Source: Arthrobacter sp. S39
GTDB taxonomy: Bacteria; Actinomycetota; Actinomycetes; Actinomycetales; Micrococcaceae
DNA length: 64,000 nt
Reading direction: 5' to 3'
NCBI RefSeq assembly: GCF_004320525.1
Contig: NZ_SIHX01000006.1
Location: 286,701-350,700 of the forward strand
The notes under the pieces are model-generated. The model saw only the letters and a list, made by a program, of their open reading frames with translations. It did no database searches and was not told the origin of the DNA. A program made the translations under genes and the position numbers. Below, one piece after another: positions 54,377-63,879 of this stretch (position 1 is the first letter of the stretch; the number at the start of each line of letters is the position of its first letter).

Positions 54377-54864
54377 TGGCGCACACAAAACACGACGACG
54401 TCTTCCGGCGGACCTTCGACGCGCTGGCCGCCGATCCCGGCGTAGTCCTCTTCACTGCCCTCCAGTGGATTCCGGAAACGTCCACGCTGCGCCGGATCTT
54501 CACAAGCCATCCGGACGAATATCCCGTGGGCGCCGAGAAAACGGTGGAAATCTCCGCCGGCTGGCTGGACGCCGTCATCGCCGAAAAGAAGCCGTTCCTG
54601 GCCGCTGACCTGAAGGCCCTCCGGGAGGTGTTCACCGACGTCGAACTCATCCGTTCCCTGGGCTGCGGGGCAGTCATCAACCTCCCCGTGCTCAACAACG
54701 GCGCGATTGTTGGCGTGCTGGCCCTGCTGGACGCCGAAGGAACGTACACCGCCCAGAGCGTCTCCGCCGCCGCGGCAACCGTCGAAGCGGACTCCGCGGC
54801 GCTGGCCGAAGCCTTTGTCTCCCACCCCAACGCAACCCCCAGGAAGGACCGTGCCCTGTCATGA
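54376..54864 (+). CDS. GAF-domain protein
   Basis: The 162-residue protein is one GAF-like domain: VLFTALQWIPETSTLRRIFTSHPDEYPVGAEK is the N-terminal strand region, and FTDVELIRSLGCGAVINLPVLNNGAIVGVLALLD the C-terminal half. There is no output domain. The overlap with the transporter stop (TGATG) and with the amidohydrolase start (ATGA) places it in a tightly coupled operon, suggesting a sensor or accessory subunit for the transporter or the enzyme. Confidence 0.83.
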   Translation: MAHTKHDDVFRRTFDALAADPGVVLFTALQWIPETSTLRRIFTSHPDEYPVGAEKTVEISAGWLDAVIAEKKPFLAADLKALREVFTDVELIRSLGCGAVINLPVLNNGAIVGVLALLDAEGTYTAQSVSAAAATVEADSAALAEAFVSHPNATPRKDRALS

Positions 54865-56126
54865 CCGGCACCCCCACACAGGACCCCACAACGGACGCAA
54901 CTGCCAAACCCGCCCTGGTCATCCGCAACGCCAGCGTCCTGGACGTTGCGGCGGGCACGTACCGTACTGCCGACGTCGTCAGCGTCAACGGCAAGATCCA
55001 CAGCGTTGAACCGGACGCGCAGGCACCGGACGGCGCCCGGACCATCGACGGCACCGGCAAGTACGTGATCCCCGGGCTCATTGATGCCCACGTCCACGTG
55101 GTGGCCTCCAGCGCCGATTTCCGGTCGCTGACGTATACGCCGCCGTCGTATGTCTACGCCCAGACCGCGCGGATCATGGGCGCCATGCTGCGCCGCGGCT
55201 TCACCACCGTCCGGGACCTGTCCGGGGCCGATTTCGGACTGGCCCGCGCCCAAAGCGAAGGCCTGCTGGAAGGGCCCAAGCTCCACTTCTGCGGGCACGC
55301 CCTGAGCCAGACCGGCGGCCACGGCGACATGCGGCTCCCCGGCGAGGACCATGACCCCAACAGCCGCGGCTGCTGCGGCATCGGAAAAGTGGCGGACGGC
55401 GTGGACGCCGTCCGGGCAGCGGCCCGCGATGAGATCCGCAAGGGTGCCCACCACATCAAGATCATGGCCTCGGGCGGCGTCTCGTCCCCCACGGACCGGA
55501 TCGATTCCACCCAGTACTCCATGGAGGAGATGCGCGCCGCGGTGGAGGAAGCCGAGGCCGCCAACCGCTACGTGGCGGCGCACGCGTACACGGCGCGGGC
55601 CATCAACCGCGCGCTGGAGGCCGGGGTCCGGTCCATCGAACACGGCAACCTCCTGGACGAGGAAAGCCTGCGCCTGTTCCTGGAGAAGGACGCCTTCCTG
55701 GTGCCCACGCTGGTGACGTACTGGGCGCTGAAGGAGGAAGGCCGGGAATTCGGGCTGACCGAGGAGATGTGGGCCAAGGTCGACTCCGTGCTGACCAGCG
55801 GCCTCGACGCGATCGCCCGCGCCCACGAGGCCGGCGTCAAGATGGCCTTCGGATCGGACCTGCTGGGCGGCATGCACCGCCACCAGAACGAGCAGTTCCG
55901 CCTGCTGGGCAAGGTCCAGCCGGCCATCGACGCCATCCGTTCAGCCACCACGACGGCGGCACAGCTGCTGGGGCGCGAAGGGGAGATCGGCGTCGTGGCC
56001 CCCGGGGCGGACGCTGACCTGCTGCTGCTGTCCGCCGACCCGCTGGCGGACATTGCGGTGCTGGCCGACATCGCCGACCACCTCGAGGTCCTGGTCCAGG
56101 ACGGGGCCGTGGTCAGCCAGCGTTAA
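54861..56126 (+). CDS. Amidohydrolase (metal-dependent, imidazolonepropionase/prolidase-like)
   Basis: The 421-residue enzyme has the amidohydrolase core: VIPGLIDAHVHVVA carries the HxH metal site, HHIKIMASGGVSSP provides the lysine/strand 4 region, VAAHAYTARAINRALEAG and IEHGNLLDEES supply histidines, and AFGSDLLGGMHRHQ the aspartate. These hydrolyse cyclic amides, peptides or ureido compounds. It is the last gene of the MFS-GAF operon and the substrate is presumably what the MFS transporter imports. Confidence 0.91.
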   Translation: MTGTPTQDPTTDATAKPALVIRNASVLDVAAGTYRTADVVSVNGKIHSVEPDAQAPDGARTIDGTGKYVIPGLIDAHVHVVASSADFRSLTYTPPSYVYAQTARIMGAMLRRGFTTVRDLSGADFGLARAQSEGLLEGPKLHFCGHALSQTGGHGDMRLPGEDHDPNSRGCCGIGKVADGVDAVRAAARDEIRKGAHHIKIMASGGVSSPTDRIDSTQYSMEEMRAAVEEAEAANRYVAAHAYTARAINRALEAGVRSIEHGNLLDEESLRLFLEKDAFLVPTLVTYWALKEEGREFGLTEEMWAKVDSVLTSGLDAIARAHEAGVKMAFGSDLLGGMHRHQNEQFRLLGKVQPAIDAIRSATTTAAQLLGREGEIGVVAPGADADLLLLSADPLADIAVLADIADHLEVLVQDGAVVSQR

Positions 56127-56150
56127 CCGGATCCCTGTAGCATCTTGAGT

Positions 56151-56549
56151 ATGCCCACTGCGCTCGATATGGCAGGTCCCATTCTGGAGATGCTGACCTG
56201 GTTATGCCTGCCTGCCGGGCTGATGCTCCTGGTGTACGCAGGGATCCTGCGGCGCTTTGTTAACCCGTGGACCGTGGCCGAGGGCGTCGTCTATTCGGAT
56301 GCGAGCGGCACCGGCTTCCGGTGGTTTGACGATAAATACCGGATCCATCACGCGCCCATGTCGCCGCACGACATTAAGGACATGGCCGTGGGGGACACGC
56401 TTCCTATCTATTACCACCCCAAACGCCCCACCCAATGGCAGACCGCCACGCCGGAAGAGGCCGGCAAGACCGCCGTTGTGGTGGGGCGGCTGCTCACCGG
56501 CGTCGGCACGGTGGCGCTCATCGTCGGGTTCATCCTGCCCATGTTCTGA
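56151..56549 (+). CDS. Small membrane protein, DUF3592-like
   Basis: The 132-residue protein has two hydrophobic helices, one N-terminal (PAGLMLLVYAGIL) and one C-terminal (GRLLTGVGTVALIVGFILP), flanking a soluble domain with VVYSDASGTGFRWFDDKYRIHH and TLPIYYHPKRPTQWQTAT, which fits DUF3592. The ATG at 56151 was preferred over TTG 56145. The function is not known. Confidence 0.7.
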   Translation: MPTALDMAGPILEMLTWLCLPAGLMLLVYAGILRRFVNPWTVAEGVVYSDASGTGFRWFDDKYRIHHAPMSPHDIKDMAVGDTLPIYYHPKRPTQWQTATPEEAGKTAVVVGRLLTGVGTVALIVGFILPMF

Positions 56550-56570
56550 ACCTGCGCCGGTGCTGCGGTC

Positions 56571-56912
56571 CTACGAGGCCAGGACCACCACGATGCCGAG
56601 GACTCCCAACGCCACCGCCGCGCCCGCGGTCCACAGGACGGCGGACGTGTCGGCGTCGACGGCTTCCTGCCTGATCCCGCGGGCGCTGGCGCGGTAGCGG
56701 CGGCGCTGGGTGACGTAGATGGCGCCGGCTGCGGCGGCTGAGACGGCAAACAGCAGCAGGATGGGGAGCCCGTGATGGGGAAGCCAGCGCAGGAAGATGG
56801 CGCTGACCGTCACCAGCGCCATCATGGTCCGGCCCCACGCCAGCGTGGTCCGCTCGGGCTGCAGGCCCGGGTCCCCGTGCGGGCCGGGCACTGCCTGCCT
56901 GATGCGTGGCAC
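56571..56912 (-). CDS. DUF202 family membrane protein
   Basis: The 113-residue protein begins PGLQPERTTLAWGRTMMALVT, the DUF202 signature, and has three hydrophobic helices. It is the second of a tandem DUF202 pair, starting 3 bases after the stop of the first. Small DUF202 proteins occur in pairs across actinobacteria; their role is unproven. Confidence 0.86.
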   Translation of the reverse strand: MPRIRQAVPGPHGDPGLQPERTTLAWGRTMMALVTVSAIFLRWLPHHGLPILLLFAVSAAAAGAIYVTQRRRYRASARGIRQEAVDADTSAVLWTAGAAVALGVLGIVVVLAS

Positions 56913-56915
56913 GGG

Positions 56916-57320
56916 TCAGCGCCAGAGGATAAAAATGAGGACGACGGCGGCGGCCAGCGCCCCTGCCCCGGCCAGCAGAGGCACGATGAGCGGCAGCGGG
57001 AGCGGGGTTTTGTTGCGCATGCTCCGCTCCACCCGGATCCAGCGCACCGCGGCGCCTCCGCTCAGCAGCATGCCAAGGAGGAGCAGCAGGACCGCCAGGA
57101 TCTTGCGGACGGGCTCGAGGAACAGGTCCGCAGTGAACGCCTCGATGGCGATGCCCCCGGCCAGGAGCGCCAGGGACGTCCTGATCCAGGCCAGGAAGGT
57201 GCGTTCATTGGCCAGCGTAAAGCGGGGATCGGGCTCGGTGCCGCCCGGGAGCAGCCGCTCGGCGATTTTCCCGCGGTGCGGTGGCGCGGGATCGGCGGAC
57301 GGTGGCTGGTTGGTGGACAC
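56916..57320 (-). CDS. DUF202 family membrane protein (YidH-like)
   Basis: The 134-residue protein has RFTLANERTFLAWIRTSLALLAGGIAIE, the YidH/DUF202 motif, and three membrane helices. The preceding soluble N-terminus is proline-rich. It forms a co-transcribed pair with the next DUF202 gene (3-base gap). Nothing shows a specific function. Confidence 0.87.
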   Translation of the reverse strand: MSTNQPPSADPAPPHRGKIAERLLPGGTEPDPRFTLANERTFLAWIRTSLALLAGGIAIEAFTADLFLEPVRKILAVLLLLLGMLLSGGAAVRWIRVERSMRNKTPLPLPLIVPLLAGAGALAAAVVLIFILWR

Positions 57321-57422
57321 GGGGACAGTTTAGCCTTTGGCCTGCCCCGGCCCCGCTGCTTCGGCGCGCCCCGACCGCTTCGGTGACGCGCCGCCGTCGT
57401 GTGTTTGACTGCCCGCCGTGTG

Positions 57423-58625
57423 TCAGGCGGTCCGGTTCAGCGCAGCCTTGGACGCCAGGTGCCCGCCGATGGGCAGTGCGGCGGTGGCCGCGGGGGAGGG
57501 GGCGTTCAGCACATGGATCATCCGGTCCGTCTCGGCCAGCAGGAAATCATGGATCAGCGTGCCGTCCCGGCGGACAGCCTGGGCACGGATCCCTGCCTCG
57601 TACGGGAGGAGGTCCGCGGCGGTCAGGCCCGGGGCGTACTTCTGGCATTCCTTCAGGTAGCTGCCCTTAAACAGCGAGTTCCGGACCTCCCTGACAGCGG
57701 TGGCAGCATGGGCCCGGGCCACGCGCCACAGGCCGGGAAACCGCGCGTACCGTGCCACGTCGCGGACATTCACGGAGAATTTGGGATAACCCTCGCGGGA
57801 CAGCCCCAGCACTGCATTGGGCCCCACGGTGATGGTGCCCGCGACGGTGGGGGTGAGGTGGACGCCCAGGAAGGGCAGGGCAGGGTCGGGAACCGGGTAG
57901 ATCAGGTGCCGTACGTAGCCGGACTTCTCCGCGGGCAGCTCAAAATACTCGCCCCTGAACGGGATGATCTGGACATCGGTGTCCAGCCCGGCCAGTTCCG
58001 CCAGCCGGTCCGACTGCAGGCCGGCGCACACCACCAGCCGGCCGCAGCTGTACGCCTCCTCCGGCGTCGCCACAACCACCGCGTCCGGCGTCTCCCTGAT
58101 GGCTGAAACCCGCGCGCCGGTGACCACCTGCCCGCCCGACGCCGTCACCAGCTCCGCCAGTTTACGGGCCACCGCAGGGTAGTCCACGATGCCGGTGCTG
58201 GGGATGAACAGGGCGCCCAGCCCGGCGACGTTTGGTTCACGACGGCGGAGCCCGGCCTGGTCGATGCGCTCACAGTCCAGGCCGTGGATGGCTGCCCGTT
58301 CCTCGAGGGCCGCCAGGCGTTCGGATTCCAAGGCCGTGGTGGCCACGAGCAGCTTGCCGGGCTCCTCGTACCGGATCCCGTGTTCCCGGCAGAAGTCCTT
58401 GGTCTGCTGCGCGCCCGCCTTGCTGAAGCGGGCCTTCAGGCTGTCCGGGGCGTAGTAGATACCGGAGTGGATGACGCCGCTGTTGTGTCCGGTCTGGTGC
58501 GAAGCCAACGTGTCCGCAGCCTCCAGCAGGACCAGGGACGCGCCGGGGTCCTTGCGCAACAGCTGATACGCGGTTGCCAGACCCACGATGCCGCCGCCCA
58601 CCACGCAGTAATCCGAATGCTTCAT
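57423..58625 (-). CDS. lhgO: L-2-hydroxyglutarate oxidase
   Basis: The 400-residue FAD enzyme starts SDYCVVGGGIVGLATAYQL with the GxGxxG dinucleotide motif and continues with HQTGHNSGVIHSGIYYAPDSLKA, typical of L-2-hydroxyglutarate dehydrogenase/oxidase. It converts L-2-hydroxyglutarate to 2-oxoglutarate, a metabolite-repair step. FNSGD-like GVHLTPTVAGTITVGPNAVLG and ECQKYAPGL also match. The ATG at 58625 gives the usual length. It is divergent from the monooxygenase gene. Confidence 0.9.
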   Translation of the reverse strand: MKHSDYCVVGGGIVGLATAYQLLRKDPGASLVLLEAADTLASHQTGHNSGVIHSGIYYAPDSLKARFSKAGAQQTKDFCREHGIRYEEPGKLLVATTALESERLAALEERAAIHGLDCERIDQAGLRRREPNVAGLGALFIPSTGIVDYPAVARKLAELVTASGGQVVTGARVSAIRETPDAVVVATPEEAYSCGRLVVCAGLQSDRLAELAGLDTDVQIIPFRGEYFELPAEKSGYVRHLIYPVPDPALPFLGVHLTPTVAGTITVGPNAVLGLSREGYPKFSVNVRDVARYARFPGLWRVARAHAATAVREVRNSLFKGSYLKECQKYAPGLTAADLLPYEAGIRAQAVRRDGTLIHDFLLAETDRMIHVLNAPSPAATAALPIGGHLASKAALNRTA

Positions 58626-58733
58626 GCCTGAGATTCTCCAGTACTGCGGCGGCCCCGGCCAGAGCGGCACACCCGCGCGTCCTGCATTGTGCAGGCCGGG
58701 AATGCGGAGGCCCGCGGGGCGGTTGGGCCCTAC

Positions 58734-59768
58734 ATGCAGCGTATCGGATTCCTCTCTTTCGGCCATTGGGGCCCCGGCCAGGGCTCCCGGACCCGGACCG
58801 CGGGCGAGGCCCTGCTCCAGGGCATTGAGCTGGCGGTCGCAGCGGAGGAGCTCGGGATCGACGGCGCCTTCTTCCGCGTGCACCACTTCGCCCGGCAACA
58901 GGCGTCCCCGTTCCCCCTCCTGGCGGCCATCGCGGCCCGGACCAGCCGGATAGAGATGGGCACCGGCGTGATCGACATGAGGTACGAAAACCCGCTCTAC
59001 ATGGCCGAGGAAGCCGCGGCCACGGACCTGATCAGCGGCGGCCGGCTGCAGCTGGGCATCAGCCGTGGTTCACCCGAGCCGGCCCGGAACGGGGCCGCGG
59101 CCTTCGGCCACGTACCCGGCCCCGGAGAAACTGACGCGGACATGGCCCACCGCCACACGGAGCTGTTCCGCCAGGCCATCAGCGGGGCAGGGGTGGCGGA
59201 AGCGGACCCGCGCTACGCCGGCGGAACCAGGGGACTGCTGCCCGTCCAGCCCCAGGCGCCGGGCCTGCAGGAGCGCATCTGGTGGGGAGCCGGGAGCCGG
59301 CAGACCGCGGTCTGGGCGGCAAGCCTTGGAATGAACCTGATGAGCTCCACGCTGCTCACCGAGGACACCGGCGTCCCCTTCGACCAGCTGCAGGCGGAAC
59401 AGATCCAGCTCTTCCGCGACGCATGGGCCGCCGCCGGACACAGCCACCAGCCGCGCGTGTCCGTCAGCCGCAGCATCCTGCCGATCGTCGATGACGAGGA
59501 CAACAGGTACTTTGCGGGCAGTGCCCTGCGCGACAGCCGGGACCAGGTGGGTGTCATCGACGGCCTGACGGCACGGTTTGGGAAGACCTACGCCGGTTCC
59601 CCGGATATCCTCGCCGAGCAGCTGGCAGCCGACGCCGCTGTCCAGGCAGCGGACACGCTGCTGGTGACTGTACCCAACCAGCTGGGCGTCGACTTCAACG
59701 CCAAGATGCTCGGCAACATCGCCCGGTACATCGCACCCGCGGCCGGATGGAGCCCCGGCCGTTCCTGA
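58734..59768 (+). CDS. Luciferase-like (flavin-dependent) monooxygenase
   Basis: The 344-residue protein has the bacterial luciferase-like TIM barrel: IGFLSFGHWGPGQGSRTRTAGEALLQGIELAVAAEELG, a flavin-site helix AAATDLISGGRLQLGISRGSPEP and GVDFNAKMLGNIARYI. It may use reduced FMN or F420; the group is broad and the substrate is unknown. The ATG at 58734 is chosen because the upstream 15 residues are low-complexity. A flavin reductase is not adjacent. Confidence 0.85.
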   Translation: MQRIGFLSFGHWGPGQGSRTRTAGEALLQGIELAVAAEELGIDGAFFRVHHFARQQASPFPLLAAIAARTSRIEMGTGVIDMRYENPLYMAEEAAATDLISGGRLQLGISRGSPEPARNGAAAFGHVPGPGETDADMAHRHTELFRQAISGAGVAEADPRYAGGTRGLLPVQPQAPGLQERIWWGAGSRQTAVWAASLGMNLMSSTLLTEDTGVPFDQLQAEQIQLFRDAWAAAGHSHQPRVSVSRSILPIVDDEDNRYFAGSALRDSRDQVGVIDGLTARFGKTYAGSPDILAEQLAADAAVQAADTLLVTVPNQLGVDFNAKMLGNIARYIAPAAGWSPGRS

Positions 59769-59868
59769 CCCGGCACGGATTCCGCTGTGTGATCTGCCCG
59801 GGAGGGAATATCCTGAGAGGGTACGGGCCATTGCGGCCCGGATATCCTGACGGCCCAGAGAGGCTCCC

Positions 59869-60072
59869 ATGTCTGACAAGCTCCACCTGTCTCCGGACGA
59901 CGACTTCCCGGAAGATCTCTCCGTTGTGCCGGACCAGACCCTGCAGATCCTGGACAGCCAGGTCCAGCGCCAGCTGGATTACGAATACGTGGTCGACGGC
60001 GAACCCAACCCGGAGACCGAATTCAGGCACTTCGACCTCGATGAGGAATTCCAGGAACGCGACGTCCGCTGA
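59869..60072 (+). CDS. Small acidic protein of unknown function
   Basis: The 67-residue protein is strongly acidic (SPDDDFPEDLSVVPDQ, DGEPNPETEFRHFDLDEEFQERD) and has no membrane segment. It stands alone with AGAGAGGCTCCC before the ATG. No family was recognised, but acidic small proteins of this type are common among actinobacteria. Confidence 0.6.
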   Translation: MSDKLHLSPDDDFPEDLSVVPDQTLQILDSQVQRQLDYEYVVDGEPNPETEFRHFDLDEEFQERDVR

Positions 60073-60286
60073 CGAGGCGGACCCCGCCGTCGGCCCCGCA
60101 CCCCGGCCGCGGCAGCCCCAGTGGCGAATAACCAGTAACCTTACTAAAATCCCCAGTGGAACCATCCACGGACGTCAGCCGTTATTCTTAATGCGGCTTG
60201 GGGGCTTAGCGTCCATCACAGCGTGACTGCGGAACGGTCATGACGGGAGAGAGAAATATGGCTCGCGCCGCTTTAGGCTTGACTGC

Positions 60287-61384
60287 ATGATCCGGCTACG
60301 CCAGCTGGCCCAGGCGGCCTCTGTACTGACCACGCCCTTGGCGCCCGAAGATATTCTGGCGCTCTTCAACCCTGTCTTCTCGGCGCGCCAGCTGCGCGGC
60401 GTGGTGACCCGTGTCGTGCAGGAGACGGCCCAGTCGGCCACGATCTTCTTCCGCCCGGGCCGCGGCTGGCACTCACATCTGGCCGGCCAGTGGGCCCGCA
60501 TCGGTGTTGAGCTGGACGGCGTCCGCCACTGGCGCTCCTACTCACTGAGCGCCCCCGCCGGCAAGGACCCCGCAATCACCGTCACGGACGTCGGTGCCGT
60601 TTCCGGCACCCTGGTCCGGACCACCCGGCCGGGCGACGTCCTGTTCCTGGCACCTCCGCAGGGCGACTTCGTCCTGCCGGAGCACCCGCGGCCGCTGCTG
60701 ATGGTCACCGCCGGCAGCGGCATCACTCCGGTGATGTCCATGATCCGTACGCTCGTGCCGCGGCGCCCGGACGCCGACGTCGTGCTCATCCACTCGGCCC
60801 GCACGCCCTCCGACAGCCTGTTCCGCGAGGAACTGGCGGAACTCGCGGACCAGTTCCCCAACTTCCGGCTGGCGCACTGGTTCACCGGCCAGCAGGGCCG
60901 CCTGGACTTCACTACTCCCGCCGAGCTGGACGACCTCTGCCCGGACTGGAAGGAACGCGCTGCTTACGCCTGCGGTCCGGACAGTTTCCTGGACGACGCC
61001 GAGGCGCTCTGGAAGCAGGCCGCCCTCACCGCCGGGGCCCCCGGCACCGACGTCGCGATCGCCGGTGATCCCGGCAACCTCATGATCGAACGGTTCAACA
61101 CCGCGTTCGCCGGCGGCGTGGGGCACGACGGCGGCCTGGTCACCTTTGAAGCATCCGACCGGGAAGTGGACGCCGACGGCGACACCCCCCTGCTGGATGT
61201 CGGCGAGGACGCCGGGGTGCTGATGCCCAGCGGCTGCCGGATGGGCATCTGCCACAGCTGCCTGACCCCGCTCCTGGCCGGCCAGGTCCGAGACCTCCGC
61301 ACCAACGAAGTCCATGGCGAACCAGGCCAACTGATCCAAACGTGTGTCTCGGCAGCCGCCGGACCCGTCAACCTCGAACTCTGA
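60287..61384 (+). CDS. Ferredoxin reductase-like protein with C-terminal [2Fe-2S] domain
   Basis: The 365-residue protein has an FAD-binding domain (WRSYSLSAPAG, residues near 85), an NAD-binding domain (LMVTAGSGITPVMSMIRTL, ACGPDSF) and a plant-type ferredoxin domain with the cysteines SGCRMGICHSCLTPL and TCVSAA. It resembles the mycobacterial Rv3230c reductase, which delivers electrons to the DesA3 desaturase. Its stop is 13 bases from the desaturase ATG, fitting that partnership. Confidence 0.9.
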   Translation: MIRLRQLAQAASVLTTPLAPEDILALFNPVFSARQLRGVVTRVVQETAQSATIFFRPGRGWHSHLAGQWARIGVELDGVRHWRSYSLSAPAGKDPAITVTDVGAVSGTLVRTTRPGDVLFLAPPQGDFVLPEHPRPLLMVTAGSGITPVMSMIRTLVPRRPDADVVLIHSARTPSDSLFREELAELADQFPNFRLAHWFTGQQGRLDFTTPAELDDLCPDWKERAAYACGPDSFLDDAEALWKQAALTAGAPGTDVAIAGDPGNLMIERFNTAFAGGVGHDGGLVTFEASDREVDADGDTPLLDVGEDAGVLMPSGCRMGICHSCLTPLLAGQVRDLRTNEVHGEPGQLIQTCVSAAAGPVNLEL

Positions 61385-61397
61385 GGAGCATCTCCGC

Positions 61398-62567
61398 ATG
61401 TCAGTAGTTTCAGAAAACAAGACCGCACCCACCGGAGCGGCAAAGACGCGCCCCGGCGCGCTGGCCGAATCCGGCAGCCCGTCAGTCCGCCCGCCCGCCG
61501 CAGCGCACCTCTCCGACGAACAGGTCGCTGAGCTGGGCCGCGAACTCGACGCCATCCGCGACGAGATCCTCGCCAAGCGCGGCGCCTCCGACGCCGCCTA
61601 CATCCGGCGCATGATCAAGATCCAGCGCGGGCTGGAGATCTCCGGCCGCGCGGCACTGCTGGTCAGCAAGAACAAGGCTGCCTGGGTCACCGGCACCACG
61701 CTGCTGAGCCTCGCCAAGATCCTGGAAAACATGGAACTGGGCCACAACATCCTGCACGGCCAGTGGGACTGGATGCGGGACCCGGACATCCACTCCACCA
61801 CCTGGGAATGGGACTTCGTCACGCCCTCACGCTCCTGGCAGCACACCCACAACGACCTCCACCACCGCTGGACCAACGTCCTCGGCAAGGACAACGACGT
61901 CGGATACAACCTCCTGCGCATGGACGAGAACCAGCCGTGGAAGCCGATCAACCTCGCCAACCCGCTGTTCAACGCCATCCTGGCACCCGTCTTCGAGTGG
62001 GGCATTGCCATCTACGACCTTGAGCTGACGGAGTACAAGGAAGGCAAGAAGTCCAAGGAAGCCCTGAACAAGGACCTCAAGGCCCTCGGCCGGAAGGTCA
62101 TCACCCAGTTCACCAAGGACTACGCCGCAACGCCCGCCGTCGCCATGCTCACCGGCTCCGGAAAGCAGGCCCTCTACGGCACGCTGACGGCCAACGCCGT
62201 GCGCAACGTCTGGGCGCACGCCGTGATCTTCTGCGGCCACTTCCCCGAAGGCACCGACACCTTCACCGAGGAAATGGTGGAAGGCGAAACCCGCGGCGAC
62301 TGGTACGTCCGCCAGATGATCGGCTCCGCCAACATCTCCGGTTCGAAGTTCATGCACCTGATGACCGGCAACCTGTCACACCAGATCGAGCACCACCTCT
62401 TCCCAGACCTGCCGTCCAACCGGTACGCCGAGGTTGCTCCGCGGGTCCGCGAGATCTGCCAGCGCTACGGCCTGAAGTACACCACCGGTCCGCTGCTGAA
62501 GCAGGTGGGCTCGTCCTGGGCCAAGGTCTTCAAGCTGGCGCTGCCCGGCAAGGCGGCCCGGGCCTGA
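61398..62567 (+). CDS. Acyl-CoA/fatty acid desaturase, DesA3-like
   Basis: The 389-residue protein has three histidine boxes: HNILHGQ (116-122), HNDLHH (151-156) and HQIEHHLFPD near residue 335, which bind the di-iron site. It introduces a double bond into acyl chains, probably on membrane lipids or acyl-CoA. The N-terminal 35 residues are low-complexity. Just upstream is its electron-transfer partner. A 19-bp terminator follows. Confidence 0.92.
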   Translation: MSVVSENKTAPTGAAKTRPGALAESGSPSVRPPAAAHLSDEQVAELGRELDAIRDEILAKRGASDAAYIRRMIKIQRGLEISGRAALLVSKNKAAWVTGTTLLSLAKILENMELGHNILHGQWDWMRDPDIHSTTWEWDFVTPSRSWQHTHNDLHHRWTNVLGKDNDVGYNLLRMDENQPWKPINLANPLFNAILAPVFEWGIAIYDLELTEYKEGKKSKEALNKDLKALGRKVITQFTKDYAATPAVAMLTGSGKQALYGTLTANAVRNVWAHAVIFCGHFPEGTDTFTEEMVEGETRGDWYVRQMIGSANISGSKFMHLMTGNLSHQIEHHLFPDLPSNRYAEVAPRVREICQRYGLKYTTGPLLKQVGSSWAKVFKLALPGKAARA

Positions 62568-62587
62568 TCCAGGCGGCATTGCAGTAA

Positions 62588-62628
62588 ACAGCGGAGGGGC
62601 CAGGCACCATGCCTGGCCCCTCCGCTGT
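62588..62628. terminator. Bidirectional hairpin terminator
   Basis: A perfect 19-bp stem (ACAGCGGAGGGGCCAGGCA and its reverse) with a 3-base loop CCA lies between the convergent desaturase and chloroperoxidase genes. Confidence 0.82.
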
Positions 62629-62639
62629 CCTGTTGGTGC

Positions 62640-63503
<864 letters not shown>

Positions 63504-63582
63504 TCAGGTTCCCGGCGCAAGAAAGGTCCGCGCCCGGCATTTCCCACTCTAGGCAACGCCCGGCGCGGCACCAAGGACCTCG

Positions 63583-63780
63583 TTACTGGGACGGCTGCGG
63601 CAGGTCACAGACAATCTGCGGGTTGACCCCCATGTAGTTCAAGGGTCCTGCGACGATGGTCACCGCCACCGTTCCGGCCTCGGCACAGGAACCGGGGGCT
63701 CCGCCGAAGTAGCCGCGCTGCCAGGCGGCGATTCCTCCAATGATCAGCCAGATAACAATCAGTGCTCCGAGAAACTTCAT
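63583..63780 (-). CDS. Small membrane protein of unknown function
   Basis: The 65-residue protein begins KFLGALIVIWLIIGGIAAWQRGYF, one membrane helix, followed by a short region with two cysteines (GSCAEAG and IVCDLP) outside the membrane. The upstream frame continues in register into an IS110-like transposase end, so a larger fusion is readable but probably not intended. The ATG at 63780 is the natural start. Confidence 0.6.
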   Translation of the reverse strand: MKFLGALIVIWLIIGGIAAWQRGYFGGAPGSCAEAGTVAVTIVAGPLNYMGVNPQIVCDLPQPSQ

Positions 63781-63879
63781 GGTGTCCTCCAACGCCCGTG
63801 GCCGCCTGTGCGTCCAAGTATGCGCCGTTAACCGGAATCCAGACAGAGCCCCCCACCCCCGGACGCTCGGACTAGTGAG

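Noticed and set aside
54345..55883. 512-residue open frame on the minus strand
   Set aside because: It is antisense to the GAF and amidohydrolase genes, both clearly recognisable.
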